Translations under genes and position numbers: made by a program
Source of the DNA: Zhenhengia yiwuensis
GTDB taxonomy: Bacteria; Bacillota; Clostridia; Lachnospirales; Cellulosilyticaceae
DNA length: 64,000 nucleotides
Assembly: GCF_014384995.1 (NCBI RefSeq)
Contig: NZ_JACRSY010000003.1
Coordinates: 1 to 64,000, forward strand
Direction: 5' to 3'
The notes under the pieces: generated by a model
Seen by the model: the letters and a program-made list of their open reading frames with translations, nothing else
What the model was told of the DNA's origin: nothing
The model's database searches: none
Shown here: positions 24,059-33,502 of the stretch, in pieces
Layout of the letters: each line of letters begins with the position of its first letter
How positions within the stretch are numbered: the first letter of the stretch is position 1

Positions 24059-25336
24059 ATGAAAAAAAGAATGCTAGTTATTTCACTTGATGCAATGATT
24101 TCTGAAGACTTAGAATATATGAAAACACTCCCTAATTTAGGACCTATCGTAAATAACGGATCTATTGTAAAAAATTCTCAAACAGTCTACCCTTCATTAA
24201 CTTATACAGCACATGCTTCTATGATTTCTGGTACTTATCCAGATAAACATGGTGTTGTAAATAATGAGATTTTTAATCCATTTATGAAATTTGGTGATTG
24301 GTTTGAAAATCGTACAGATATTCATGCGAATATCTTACCAGAAGAATGTGAAAAACATGGTCTTAAAGTACTTATTAACAGTTGGCCGACAATGGTAGGG
24401 GCTGATGTAACTTGGAACCTTCAACGTGCAGGTATTCACCAAGTTGCAGATGATAAAAAAGCTTCTATGATTGCCAACTCTACACCGGGCCTTATGGAAA
24501 GAATGTATGAACTTTGCAGTGACGCATGGAAAGAAGATAAATATTATGATTCAGATAAATTCTCTGGTCTTGCAAGTAAAATCCTTATTGAAGAATCTAC
24601 TCCAGATGTCATCTTTATGCATATGACACTTATTGATCATTACAGACACGTATATGGTGTATACAGTGAAAAAATCAAAGATGCTATTAAATTTATTGAT
24701 GAAATGCTTGGCTATACTTTTGATGCACTTAAAGAAAAAGGGCTTTATGATCAAACAATCTTTGTAATTTGTTCAGACCACGGTCAAGTCAACATCGATG
24801 AAAGCATCAACATTAATCAAGATTTCATTAAAAAGGGCTGGATTACAGTAGATGAAGACTTCAATGTAACAGACTGGAAAGTTTATGCACACTCAGCAGC
24901 AGCTTCAGCACAAGTTTATGTAAAAGATAGTGATCCTGCTCTTATCAAAGAAGTAGGTGAGTACTTAGAAGCAAATAAAGAACGTTTTAGAATCGATCGT
25001 ATCTTCACAATGGATGAAGTGAAAAATGAATTTAATTTAGATGGTCAATTTGTATATGTATTAGAAGCAAAAGAAGGCGTTGGTTATAACTTCCGTTTAA
25101 GCGATCCATTTGAGAAAAAGGTTGCTAATGAAGATTACCGTACAAGTGTAGGAACACATGGACATATTCCGACAAGAGGTTCTCAACCAGCGCTTGTAAT
25201 AAGTGGACCTGGTATTCCAAAAGGTCGTATTATTGAGAAAGCAAGCAATGTAGATATTGCGCCAACATGTGCAGCACTTTTAGGTTTTGAAATGCCAGGT
25301 GCAGATGGACGTGTATTAAAAGAACTTATTTTCTAG
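24059..25336 (+). CDS. Type I phosphodiesterase / nucleotide pyrophosphatase family protein
   Basis: A 425-aa alkaline-phosphatase-superfamily enzyme. Metal and catalytic residues are visible: the first Asp in SLDAM (about 11), nucleophile Thr in YPSLTYTAH (about 50), LIDHYRH (about 200), CSDHGQ (about 243) and GTHGH near the end. No signal peptide is seen, so it acts in the cytoplasm. Members hydrolyse phosphodiester or pyrophosphate bonds, for example in nucleotide sugars or dinucleotides. AAGGAG lies ahead of ATG 24059; an upstream in-frame ATG at 24014 does not fit the family. It appears to be transcribed alone. Confidence 0.88.
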   Translation: MKKRMLVISLDAMISEDLEYMKTLPNLGPIVNNGSIVKNSQTVYPSLTYTAHASMISGTYPDKHGVVNNEIFNPFMKFGDWFENRTDIHANILPEECEKHGLKVLINSWPTMVGADVTWNLQRAGIHQVADDKKASMIANSTPGLMERMYELCSDAWKEDKYYDSDKFSGLASKILIEESTPDVIFMHMTLIDHYRHVYGVYSEKIKDAIKFIDEMLGYTFDALKEKGLYDQTIFVICSDHGQVNIDESININQDFIKKGWITVDEDFNVTDWKVYAHSAAASAQVYVKDSDPALIKEVGEYLEANKERFRIDRIFTMDEVKNEFNLDGQFVYVLEAKEGVGYNFRLSDPFEKKVANEDYRTSVGTHGHIPTRGSQPALVISGPGIPKGRIIEKASNVDIAPTCAALLGFEMPGADGRVLKELIF

Positions 25337-25437
25337 GGTAGAGAAATAAGTTTTAAATAGATGAATAACAAGCAGCTATTAGGGCAATTACTCTAAAAAA
25401 TGTAAAGGATAGATGAGTGAGAGGAGTTTGACTTTGC

Positions 25438-26193
25438 ATGATGAGGAGAAAGAAGCATACTAATAGCTGCTTATTACATTTATTAGGGCTTTTAGCTGGT
25501 TCAGGATTTATACTTTTATGCGTAGCATTTGGTTTATACTTCCTAACTGAAAAGCCTAGTGTATATGAACAAGATGATAGAGTGATGAATCCCCCTCTTA
25601 GTTTAGAGCAAGAGGCAAGTAGTATGGGAGAAGGGCTAGAAGAGGCCAAGCGCTCTTCTAATGAGGTAGCGGATATAACAGATGAGAGTATAGAAGCTTC
25701 TGTTATAGTACCTGAAGAGAAAATAGAGGAAAAGCCACTAGAAGATTCAATGGAAGTAGTACAAGATGATATAGCACCTGATGTATCAGCTGATACGAGT
25801 GATGAAAGTGGTATAGGACCTTCATCTGAAATAGGGGAAGAGTCTTTAGAATTTGAAGAAGTAACTGTGTATGATTCCTATGTTTTACAGCTAGATGAAG
25901 ATGTTTTAGACCAGATTGGACATACTTTAAAGAATGGGCAGGTTGATTATGCAGCAGTAATAAGTGAGATGTTTAGCAGTTTATCTTTTGCGGAACAAGT
26001 TAAATTGCTGAACATGATTCTGTCAAAGGTGCAAAACATCAATATAAACGAAATATGGAATATGATCAGTGATGGTGTAAGCAAAGAAGATAGTGCCAAG
26101 TTACAACAATTGGTACAGGAGCATTTTACTCTAGAGGAATTAGATGAGTTATATAGTTACTATGCCTCTATGGATATAGTGGAAAATGAATAA
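25438..26193 (+). CDS. Single-pass membrane protein with acidic linker, unknown
   Basis: A 251-aa protein with a basic N-terminus, one membrane helix (about residues 13-36), a long low-complexity acidic and Glu/Asp/Ser-rich linker (about 40-140), and a compact helical C-terminal domain (about 145-251) containing YVLQLDEDVLDQI, FAEQVKLLNMILSKV and FTLEELDELYSYYASM. I do not recognise the family. The helical domain may be a small protein-binding module displayed outside the membrane. The ribosome site is poor (GAGGAG 13 bases upstream). It is flanked by a terminator and appears monocistronic. Confidence 0.65.
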   Translation: MMRRKKHTNSCLLHLLGLLAGSGFILLCVAFGLYFLTEKPSVYEQDDRVMNPPLSLEQEASSMGEGLEEAKRSSNEVADITDESIEASVIVPEEKIEEKPLEDSMEVVQDDIAPDVSADTSDESGIGPSSEIGEESLEFEEVTVYDSYVLQLDEDVLDQIGHTLKNGQVDYAAVISEMFSSLSFAEQVKLLNMILSKVQNININEIWNMISDGVSKEDSAKLQQLVQEHFTLEELDELYSYYASMDIVENE

Positions 26194-26198
26194 TAAAT

Positions 26199-26247
26199 AA
26201 ACTGACCTTTAGTTTTGTGTTTTACAGAAAATGAGGTCAGTTTTTTT
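26199..26247 (+). terminator. Terminator after the acidic-linker membrane protein
   Basis: AAACTGACCT pairs with AGGTCAGTTT (26234-26243), followed by TTTT. Confidence 0.75.
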
Positions 26248-26298
26248 GTAAGTTATATGAATATAAATACAAAAAAATAAAAAAATATTAAAAATAAG

Positions 26299-26327
26299 TT
26301 GCATAATTAGTTATATATAAGTATAAT
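26299..26327 (+). promoter_or_regulatory. Promoter of the arg operon with ARG-box-like sequence
   Basis: TTGCAT (26299-26304) and TATAAT (26322-26327) are 17 bases apart. TGCATAATTA over the -35 box, and a second similar element ATGAATATAAATAC at about 26258-26271, resemble half sites of the ArgR/AhrC operator. Repression by arginine is therefore likely but not shown. Confidence 0.6.
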
Positions 26328-26381
26328 AATTAATAAAATAAATTTTCTAAAAAGTTGATAAATAGTTTAAGGGGGATGAAA

Positions 26382-27416
26382 ATGATGAAAGTAGCAATAT
26401 TAGGGGCAACAGGATATGTAGGGGCAGAGCTAGTGCGGCTACTTTACAGACATCCTAAAGTACAACTTACACATCTTTCTTCACATAGTTATCAAAGTGA
26501 ATCATATAGCAAAGTTTATCCGCACTTTAAGGGATTAGTAGAGGAAGTATGTATAGAAGATGATTTAAATAAAATAGATGCAGATGTGCTCTTTATTGCT
26601 TTGCCACATGGCTTTGCGAGTAAGATTGTAACGCCGGCGTTACTGCAGAAAACAAAGGTCATTGATATGGGTGCAGATTTTCGTATTAGCAAGGAGGCTT
26701 ATGATAACTGGTATCAGGTAGAACATTTTGGTGAGGAGCTTCTAGAAGAAGCTATCTATGGATTAAGTGAATGGAATAGAGAAAAGATTAAGTCAGCACA
26801 GCTTATTGCCAATCCAGGGTGTTATGTAACATGTAGTCTTCTAAGTCTTATTCCATTAGTTAAAGAAAAGGTAATAGATTTAGAGAGTATTATCATTGAT
26901 GCTAAGTCAGGTGTAACTGGTGCAGGTAGAGGGTTAAGTATAGGAAGTCATTATACGGAATGTAATGAGAGTATCAAAGCTTATGGGCTCACGACTCATA
27001 GACATACACCTGAAATAGAAGAGAAGCTTCTATGCTTTGGAGGAGAAAATGTGACACTTACCTTTACACCGCATCTAGTTCCGATGAATAGAGGAATTTT
27101 AGCAACTATTTATGGAAAGCTTAAAGCAGGTGTAACAAATGAACACATTATGCATATTTATAAAAAATACTATAAAGATGAAAAATTTATAAGGTTGCTA
27201 GGTGATACAGCTGTAGCAGAGACAAGATGGGTAAAAGGATCTAATTTCTGTGATATAAGTTTTAAAGTAGATGAACGTACAGGAAGAGTCATTATCGTGA
27301 GTGCATTAGACAATATGATAAAAGGTGCAGCAGGTCAGGCTGTACAGAATATGAATTTGATGATGGGATGGCAGGAAGACTTAGGGTTAGAGGATGCACC
27401 TATTTTTCCAGCTTAA
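26382..27416 (+). CDS. argC: N-acetyl-gamma-glutamyl-phosphate reductase
   Basis: A 344-aa NADPH-dependent enzyme that reduces N-acetylglutamyl phosphate to the semialdehyde, the third step of arginine synthesis. The Rossmann motif GATGYVGAEL is at residues 8-17, catalytic Cys147 lies in NPGCYVT, and the substrate-binding segment HRHTPEIE follows near 207. I chose ATG 26382, 6 bases after GGGGG; ATG 26385 is equally possible. First gene of argCJBD, with a 20-base gap to argJ. Confidence 0.95.
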   Translation: MMKVAILGATGYVGAELVRLLYRHPKVQLTHLSSHSYQSESYSKVYPHFKGLVEEVCIEDDLNKIDADVLFIALPHGFASKIVTPALLQKTKVIDMGADFRISKEAYDNWYQVEHFGEELLEEAIYGLSEWNREKIKSAQLIANPGCYVTCSLLSLIPLVKEKVIDLESIIIDAKSGVTGAGRGLSIGSHYTECNESIKAYGLTTHRHTPEIEEKLLCFGGENVTLTFTPHLVPMNRGILATIYGKLKAGVTNEHIMHIYKKYYKDEKFIRLLGDTAVAETRWVKGSNFCDISFKVDERTGRVIIVSALDNMIKGAAGQAVQNMNLMMGWQEDLGLEDAPIFPA

Positions 27417-27436
27417 TAAAAATAAGGGGGAATAAA

Positions 27437-28657
27437 ATGAAACTGATTAATCAAGGGATCCTAGCAGCAAAAGGTTTTGTAGCTGTAGGAGAGCATATAG
27501 GAATAAAAAAACAAAAAAAAGATATGGCTATGTTATATAGTAAAGCACCTTGTATGTATGCAGGGGCTTTTACTCAAAACAAGGTAAAAGCTGCACCTGT
27601 TATATGGGATCAAAAAGTATTAAAGGCAGGGGAAAAAGTTCATGCTATTGTAATCAATAGCGGTAACGCTAATGCTGTAACAGGTATAAAAGGACACCAG
27701 GATACAGAGCAGATGGCCCAGTGTACGGCAGAGCAATTAGGTATTAAGAAAGAAGAAGTACTTGTGTGCTCTACAGGTGTGATTGGGGTGCCTCTTCCTA
27801 TGGATTGTATATTAGATGGAATAGATATGGTAGCTGGTAAGTTGGAACGTACACCTTTAGCAGCAAAGAGTGCAGCAGAAGCGATTTTAACAACAGATAC
27901 TTTTACAAAGGAGATTGCCTTAGAAGAAACTATTGGAGGGTGCAAGATTAGGCTAGGAGCTATAGGAAAAGGCTCAGGCATGATTCATCCTAATATGGCT
28001 ACTATGCTTGCCTTTATTGCAACAGATATTAATATTTCACAGACCATGCTTCAGAAAGCACTCAGTGAGTGTGTAGAGACTTCCTTCAATATGATTACAG
28101 TAGACGGAGATACAAGTACCAATGATAGTGTTATCGTATTAGCTAATGGGATAGGGGGGAACTCTTGTATCACAGAGGAAAATGAAGATTATGAAGCCTT
28201 TAAGGCTATGCTTTTCGAGGCACTTAAATATGTAGCTATTTCTATTGTAAAAGATGGAGAGGGTGCAACGAAGCTATTAGAAGTAGAAATACAAAATACC
28301 TTAGACTTTGCATCAGGTAAAGCACTTGCTAAAAGTATTTTAACATCTAGTTTAGTGAAAACGGCTTTCTTTGGAGAAGATGCTAACTGGGGGAGAATAT
28401 TAGCCGCTATGGGGTATGCAGGCGTAGATTTTAATGTGGAGGGTGTTAGTCTTGCTTTAGAAAGTGCAGCAGGTTCTATTCACCTATTTAAGCAAGGTAC
28501 GCCACTTAAATTTAATGAGATAAAAGCTAAGCATATTCTAGAGGAAGCTGAAATTAAAATTGTTGTAAAGATGAGTGAAGGTAGTGAAACAGTAACCGCA
28601 TGGGGATGTGACCTAAGCTATGATTATGTAAAAATAAATGGAGAATATAGAAGTTAG
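27437..28657 (+). CDS. argJ: Glutamate N-acetyltransferase / amino-acid acetyltransferase
   Basis: A 406-aa enzyme that transfers the acetyl group from N-acetylornithine to glutamate, and in bifunctional forms also acetylates glutamate with acetyl-CoA. The self-cleavage site is at Ala188-Thr189 within NMATMLAF, which produces alpha and beta chains and a catalytic N-terminal Thr. GGGGG stands ahead of ATG 27437; a longer ORF from 27368 overlaps argC and is unlikely to be used. Because argJ recycles the acetyl group, no separate argE is needed. Whether it is mono- or bifunctional cannot be told. Confidence 0.95.
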   Translation: MKLINQGILAAKGFVAVGEHIGIKKQKKDMAMLYSKAPCMYAGAFTQNKVKAAPVIWDQKVLKAGEKVHAIVINSGNANAVTGIKGHQDTEQMAQCTAEQLGIKKEEVLVCSTGVIGVPLPMDCILDGIDMVAGKLERTPLAAKSAAEAILTTDTFTKEIALEETIGGCKIRLGAIGKGSGMIHPNMATMLAFIATDINISQTMLQKALSECVETSFNMITVDGDTSTNDSVIVLANGIGGNSCITEENEDYEAFKAMLFEALKYVAISIVKDGEGATKLLEVEIQNTLDFASGKALAKSILTSSLVKTAFFGEDANWGRILAAMGYAGVDFNVEGVSLALESAAGSIHLFKQGTPLKFNEIKAKHILEEAEIKIVVKMSEGSETVTAWGCDLSYDYVKINGEYRS

Positions 28658-28668
28658 GGGGAGGGGAA

Positions 28669-29553
28669 ATGAATTATCAAATTATCGAAAAGGCGAAGGT
28701 GTTAAGTGAAGCACTCCCTTATATACAGGCATTCAAAGATCAGGTGGTAGTTATTAAGTATGGCGGGAGTGCTATGCTTGATCCTAAGATCAACGAGACC
28801 ATTATTCAAGATATGGTCTTGCTTAAATCAGTAGGATTAAGGCCTGTTATTGTTCATGGTGGAGGGCCTGAGATTAATCAGGTATTAAATAAGATGGCTA
28901 TAGAGTCTAGCTTTATAGATGGACTTCGAGTAACTACTAAGGAAACAGTAGAAGTAGTAGAGATGGTACTTGCGGGCAAGGTGAATAAGAAAATTGTTTC
29001 TATGATTCATGAGCAAGGAGGAAGTGCTGTAGGACTTACTGGAAAAGATGGACAGATGATAGAAGCTAAGAAGCTAGAAAAAGAGGGGATAGATTTAGGA
29101 TTTGTAGGCGAGATTACAAAGGTGCATACTAAGCTCATTAACACTTTAATAGAAGGTGACTTTATACCTGTTATTGCACCTATCGGTACAGATAAAGAAG
29201 GGCATACGTATAACATTAATGCAGATTATGTAGCAGTAGCCGTTGCTGGGGTATTAAATGCGCAGAAGTTAGTTTTCTTAACAGACGTAGAAGGTGTGTT
29301 AAAAGATAAGGAGGACCCTTCTTCACTTATTTCTTATTTAAGTAAGCGTGAAGCAGTAGAGTATCTAGAAGATGGTACTATAAAAGGTGGTATGATTCCG
29401 AAAGTGACTTGTTGTTTAGAAGCTATAGATAAAGGGGTTGAAATGGTTCATATCCTAGATGGTAGAGTACAGCATGCACTGATTCTTGAAATTTATACTC
29501 ATAAAGGAATAGGAACTATGCTTTATAAAGGTGAGGAGGAGAAAGATGTTTAG
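28669..29553 (+). CDS. argB: Acetylglutamate kinase
   Basis: A 294-aa amino-acid kinase that phosphorylates N-acetylglutamate with ATP. KYGGSAM near residue 30, VHGGGPEIN near 65, and KGGMIPKV near 240 are the nucleotide- and substrate-binding signatures. The N-terminal extension of about 20 residues before the first strand is typical of the hexameric, arginine-inhibited form, so end-product inhibition is plausible. The gene is 11 bases after argJ and overlaps argD by 8 bases. Confidence 0.95.
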   Translation: MNYQIIEKAKVLSEALPYIQAFKDQVVVIKYGGSAMLDPKINETIIQDMVLLKSVGLRPVIVHGGGPEINQVLNKMAIESSFIDGLRVTTKETVEVVEMVLAGKVNKKIVSMIHEQGGSAVGLTGKDGQMIEAKKLEKEGIDLGFVGEITKVHTKLINTLIEGDFIPVIAPIGTDKEGHTYNINADYVAVAVAGVLNAQKLVFLTDVEGVLKDKEDPSSLISYLSKREAVEYLEDGTIKGGMIPKVTCCLEAIDKGVEMVHILDGRVQHALILEIYTHKGIGTMLYKGEEEKDV

Positions 29554-30712
29554 CCAGTTAGAAAAACAATATATGATGCCTACATATGGACGCTTTAACT
29601 TGGTGCTAGAAAATGGAGAAGGATGTTATGTCTATGATGAAGAAGGTCATAAGTATCTGGATATGGGCAGTGGGATTGCTGTAAACAGTTTAGGGCACCA
29701 TCACCCTGTACTGACAGAAGCACTTAAAAATCAGGTGGATAAACTTATTCATATATCAAATTATTATTATACTAAGCCGCAGATAGAAGCAGCTCAGTTA
29801 CTTGTCACCTATAGTTCGTTAGATAAAGTTTTCTTCTGCAACAGTGGAACAGAAGCTAATGAAGGTGCTATTAAACTTGCTAGAAAATATGGTAAGCAAA
29901 AATCTCCTACAAAGACACAGATTATTAGTTTAAAAGGGGGATTTCATGGGCGTACTTTGGGAGCTTTAAGTGCTACACCGAAAGAGCAGTACCAAAAGGG
30001 TTTTAAGCCTTTAATGCCAGACTTCTACTATGCCCAGTTCAATGATATAGAAGATATAAAAGCCTGCATCAATGAAAATACCTGTGCAGTTATATTAGAA
30101 GTTATTCAAGGCGAAGGTGGTATCATTCTAGCAGATGAAGTTTACCTTAAAGCAGTAGAAAAATTATGCGTACAGTATGATGCACTGCTTATTATAGACG
30201 AAGTTCAGACAGGAATTGGGAGAACAGGAAGTTTATTTGCCTACTCGCAATTTGGACTTCAACCTGATATTGTAACGACTGCAAAGGGCTTAGGGGCAGG
30301 ATTACCTATTGGTGTTATTTTATGTACAGACAAAGCCAATGTTTTTACACCAGGTAATCATGGTACTACTTTTGGTGGGAATTTATTAGCTACAACAGCG
30401 GCTAGCGTAGTGCTTAAGGAATTATGTGAAAATGGCCTTATGGAACATGTACAGAGCGTAAGTAAGTATTTGAAAGATAAGCTTTTAAAAATACAAGCAA
30501 AAAGTGAGAAAATAGTAGAGGTAAGGGGAATGGGACTTATGATCGGTATTGAAATAAATGAACCTGTCAAGCCTTTACTAGAAAAATGTATGGCTAAAGG
30601 TCTTCTTGCTATTGCAGCAGGCGAGAAAGTGATAAGGCTATTGCCACCGCTTATCATGACAGCTAAGCAAGTTGATGAAGGTATAGCTATTTTAGAAGAG
30701 TTACTTATATAA
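29546..30712 (+). CDS. argD: Acetylornithine aminotransferase
   Basis: A 388-aa class III PLP aminotransferase that makes N-acetylornithine. SGTEANEGAIKLARK near 100-114, the DEVQTGIGRTG segment near 219-229, and the PLP lysine Lys247 in TTAKGLG are present. The start ATG 29546 is inside the end of argB and has GAGGAGGAG upstream, so translation is coupled. Last gene of argCJBD; argF, argG and argH are not in this window. Confidence 0.94.
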   Translation: MFSQLEKQYMMPTYGRFNLVLENGEGCYVYDEEGHKYLDMGSGIAVNSLGHHHPVLTEALKNQVDKLIHISNYYYTKPQIEAAQLLVTYSSLDKVFFCNSGTEANEGAIKLARKYGKQKSPTKTQIISLKGGFHGRTLGALSATPKEQYQKGFKPLMPDFYYAQFNDIEDIKACINENTCAVILEVIQGEGGIILADEVYLKAVEKLCVQYDALLIIDEVQTGIGRTGSLFAYSQFGLQPDIVTTAKGLGAGLPIGVILCTDKANVFTPGNHGTTFGGNLLATTAASVVLKELCENGLMEHVQSVSKYLKDKLLKIQAKSEKIVEVRGMGLMIGIEINEPVKPLLEKCMAKGLLAIAAGEKVIRLLPPLIMTAKQVDEGIAILEELLI

Positions 30713-30732
30713 AAGCAAAAGATACCTATATA

Positions 30733-30779
30733 AAAAGGTAGAGCCTTTCTGAGGAATTAGAAGGACTCTACCTTTTCGT
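30733..30779. terminator. Bidirectional terminator between argD and luxS
   Basis: AAAAGGTAGAG (30733-30743) pairs with CTCTACCTTTT (30766-30776). It serves both convergent genes. Confidence 0.75.
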
Positions 30780-31256
30780 TTATTCTGGATAAGTTAAGTG
30801 AGCTGGTGTAAGATTGTGAAGAACCTCTAAATATTTCTTAGCTTCAAAGCGTGCCATAGGTAAGTTCATATCTAAATAGTTACCGCAGTCACGTGCTGAT
30901 GCCCCAGGTACTTCGCCTTCAAAAGTTGCAACAAACTCAAAGAGTTCAGTAATCAGAGTTGCAATATCTGCTGAAGAACGGTCACCTTTTAAAATGAGGT
31001 AAAAGCCTGTACGACAGCCCATTGGTCCAAAGTATACAACGTCATTTTCCCATTTTGAATGGTTACGAAGGAAAGTAGCACCTAAATGTTCAATTGTATG
31101 CATTTCAGCATTTTGAAGTACAGGTTCTTTATTAGGCATTTTCATGCGAAGATCATAAGTTGTCACAGCATGCTCACCTACATAATCTACTCTAGATACA
31201 TAAATACCTGCTAACAGGTCTAAATGATTAACTGTAAAACTTGCAATTTTTTTCAT
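30780..31256 (-). CDS. luxS: S-ribosylhomocysteine lyase
   Basis: A 158-aa metalloenzyme that splits S-ribosylhomocysteine to homocysteine and DPD, the precursor of autoinducer-2. The metal ligands His53 and His57 (HTIEH) and Cys124 (ARDCGNY), and catalytic Glu56 and Cys81 (GCRTG), are all present. ATG 31256 is preceded by AAAGGA; an in-frame TTG two codons earlier is less likely. Monocistronic, divergent from trpS. Pfs (mtnN) is not in the window. Confidence 0.96.
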   Translation of the reverse strand: MKKIASFTVNHLDLLAGIYVSRVDYVGEHAVTTYDLRMKMPNKEPVLQNAEMHTIEHLGATFLRNHSKWENDVVYFGPMGCRTGFYLILKGDRSSADIATLITELFEFVATFEGEVPGASARDCGNYLDMNLPMARFEAKKYLEVLHNLTPAHLTYPE

Positions 31257-31375
31257 AATCAAAATCCTTTCTTAAACGTTTAATCTTATTATACACTGAA
31301 AGACGTTTTGCTTTCTATGAAAATATGATATGATAAATCTAATTCACTAAAACGATTGAAAAAAGAGGTGCAATC

Positions 31376-32383
31376 ATGGAAAATGAAAAAAAAGTCATCT
31401 TTAGTGGGATGCAGCCTTCAGGGGTTATCACACTTGGAAATTATTTAGGTGCACTCAAAAACTGGACCAACTTACAAGATGAATATAATTGTTTATATTG
31501 TATCGTAGATATGCATGCCATTACAGTAAGACAAGATCCAGCTACACTTAGAAAAAATGCAAGAAACCTTCTTATGCAATATATAGCAGCTGGTCTTAAT
31601 CCAGAAAAAAACGTGATTTACTATCAATCACATGTATCTGCACATGCTGAACTTGCATGGATTTTAAATTGTTATACTTATATGGGTGAGTTAAGTCGTA
31701 TGACTCAGTTTAAAGAAAAATCAAGTAAGCATGGAGAAAATATCAATGCAGGATTATTTACTTATCCAGCCCTTATGGCAGCAGATATTCTTCTTTTCCA
31801 AACAGATCTTGTACCGGTTGGTGCAGACCAAAAACAACATTTAGAACTTGCCCGTGATATTGCTACACGTTTTAATGGCTTATATGGAGATACATTCAAA
31901 GTGCCAGAGCCTTATATTGGTAAAGTAGGTGCTAGAGTTATGAGCCTTCAAGAGCCAACAAGTAAAATGTCTAAATCAGATGAAGATGCTAATGCAAGTA
32001 TTTATCTTATGGATGATCCAGATGCCATTATGCGTAAATTTAAACGTGCAGTAACAGACTCAGATGCTTGTGTACGTTTCGACCAAGAAACGAAGCCAGG
32101 TATTAGCAATTTAATGAGTATTTATGGAGCTATTACAGGTCAAACTATGGAGCAAATTCAATCTGAGTTTGAAGGTAAAGGCTATGGTGATTTTAAAATG
32201 CGAGTAGGAGAAGCTGTAGTAGAAGAACTTCGTCCGCTTCAAGCACGCTTTAAAGAATTAAGTAGCGATAAAACATATATTGATAGTATTATTAAGAAAA
32301 ATGCTGAAACAGCTAACTATCTTGCAACAAAAACACTTCGCAAGGTACAGAAAAAAGTGGGATTCCCACCGGTTGTGCGCTAA
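31376..32383 (+). CDS. trpS: Tryptophanyl-tRNA synthetase
   Basis: A 335-aa class Ic aminoacyl-tRNA synthetase. The HIGH-like motif is in PSGVITLGNYLG (residues about 15-26) and the KMSKS loop at about 197-201. Length is standard for bacterial TrpRS. AGAGGTG precedes the ATG. No T-box leader is visible in the 113 bases between it and luxS. Confidence 0.97.
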   Translation: MENEKKVIFSGMQPSGVITLGNYLGALKNWTNLQDEYNCLYCIVDMHAITVRQDPATLRKNARNLLMQYIAAGLNPEKNVIYYQSHVSAHAELAWILNCYTYMGELSRMTQFKEKSSKHGENINAGLFTYPALMAADILLFQTDLVPVGADQKQHLELARDIATRFNGLYGDTFKVPEPYIGKVGARVMSLQEPTSKMSKSDEDANASIYLMDDPDAIMRKFKRAVTDSDACVRFDQETKPGISNLMSIYGAITGQTMEQIQSEFEGKGYGDFKMRVGEAVVEELRPLQARFKELSSDKTYIDSIIKKNAETANYLATKTLRKVQKKVGFPPVVR

Positions 32384-32395
32384 GAATTTAAAAAT

Positions 32396-32440
32396 AAAAA
32401 GATGTGACGATGCATTTACAAGCATTTTCACATCTTTTTT
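32396..32440. terminator. Terminator between trpS and the YitT gene
   Basis: AAAAAGATGTGA pairs with TCACATCTTTTTT (32428-32440); the loop can also fold (ATGC / GCAT). It could serve both converging genes. Confidence 0.75.
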
Positions 32441-32466
32441 GTGAAAAAATAACGTTTATAAGGAAG

Positions 32467-33327
32467 TTACTCACTAATATTATGCATAAAACCTCGTCCA
32501 TTTCCAAACACTTGTGCAGTTGGAGTTACAGTTACAAAAGCTGCTAGATCATGATGTGCAACAATAGATTTGATTTTAGCGAGTTCTCTAATACTAACAG
32601 TGGTATAGAGAATATAGCGGTTAGCTTGGGTATAGGCGCCTTGCGCAGGGATAATTGTGACCCCCCGAAGCAATTCAGACATAATATGATTAGCCATGGG
32701 CTCATAATGTGTTTCGTCTGTAATAATAAAGAGTGTACGTTTATAGTTGACACCATCTACGACAAAGTGTGTGACACGGCTAGCAACAAACATAGTAGCA
32801 AGAGTCAAAGTAGCAAGGTCGATACTAAAAAAGCAAATAGAAAGAACAATAATGATAGTATTAACCATCATGTTGACATTAGCCATACTAATGGAGAAGT
32901 GTTTATTGACGATTTTAGCGATAATATCAGAACCACCTGTAGAGCCATCGCCTCTAAAAATAATACCACTTCCAAGTCCGTTTAAAAGTCCACCTAGCAC
33001 AATAACAGTAAGAGGGCTTTCTGTAGAAATAGTAATAGAAGTAGTCACCTCAAGCCAGAAAGAAAGCATAAGCATGCCGAAGAGACTAAATACGATGAAG
33101 TGCTTTTTTAGGAAAAATATAGAAATTATGAATAAAGGAATATTAAGAACAATGACCATTAGGCCTACATTCCAGTCTAGGGTTAGGTGTAAGAAAGTAG
33201 CTATGCCATTAATACCCCCACTTAAAAGACGATTAGGAATAAGAATAGCATTTGTAGATAAAGCTATTAAGAAAGTTCCTACAATAATAAAAAGAGTACG
33301 CTGAATATCTAATTTTAATTTGGGCAT
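32467..33327 (-). CDS. YitT family membrane protein (DUF161 + DUF2179)
   Basis: A 286-aa protein with five or six membrane helices in the first 200 residues, followed by a cytoplasmic DUF2179 domain (about 195-286) with RGVTIIPAQGAYT. The LLSGGINGIA and GDGSTGGSDIIAKI stretches are the hallmarks of the YitT/YpjC family. The role is unknown; some members influence stress survival. ATG 33327 is 6 bases after AAAGGAG, better spaced than the ATG at 33333. Confidence 0.88.
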   Translation of the reverse strand: MPKLKLDIQRTLFIIVGTFLIALSTNAILIPNRLLSGGINGIATFLHLTLDWNVGLMVIVLNIPLFIISIFFLKKHFIVFSLFGMLMLSFWLEVTTSITISTESPLTVIVLGGLLNGLGSGIIFRGDGSTGGSDIIAKIVNKHFSISMANVNMMVNTIIIVLSICFFSIDLATLTLATMFVASRVTHFVVDGVNYKRTLFIITDETHYEPMANHIMSELLRGVTIIPAQGAYTQANRYILYTTVSIRELAKIKSIVAHHDLAAFVTVTPTAQVFGNGRGFMHNISE

Positions 33328-33502
33328 GGACATCTCCTTTCTGAAAATAAACTAAATATTTTATAATATTTCATATAATTATATTATAAAGGTAGTTTGA
33401 GAGGATTGAAAAGCTTTTATAACTAAAAAGTTAAAATTCATTTTGTCAAAATGAGTCTTAGGGTGTAAGATAAAAAGAGATAAGAAAAGCAGGTGATAGA
33501 AC

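Noticed and set aside
31263..31375. Possible T-box or riboswitch between luxS and trpS
   Set aside because: Only 113 bases lie between the divergent genes, with no T-box sequence, specifier stem or terminator.
32551..33304. Two plus-strand frames opposite the YitT gene
   Set aside because: Both are shadows of the membrane protein; codon use and composition do not fit a real gene.
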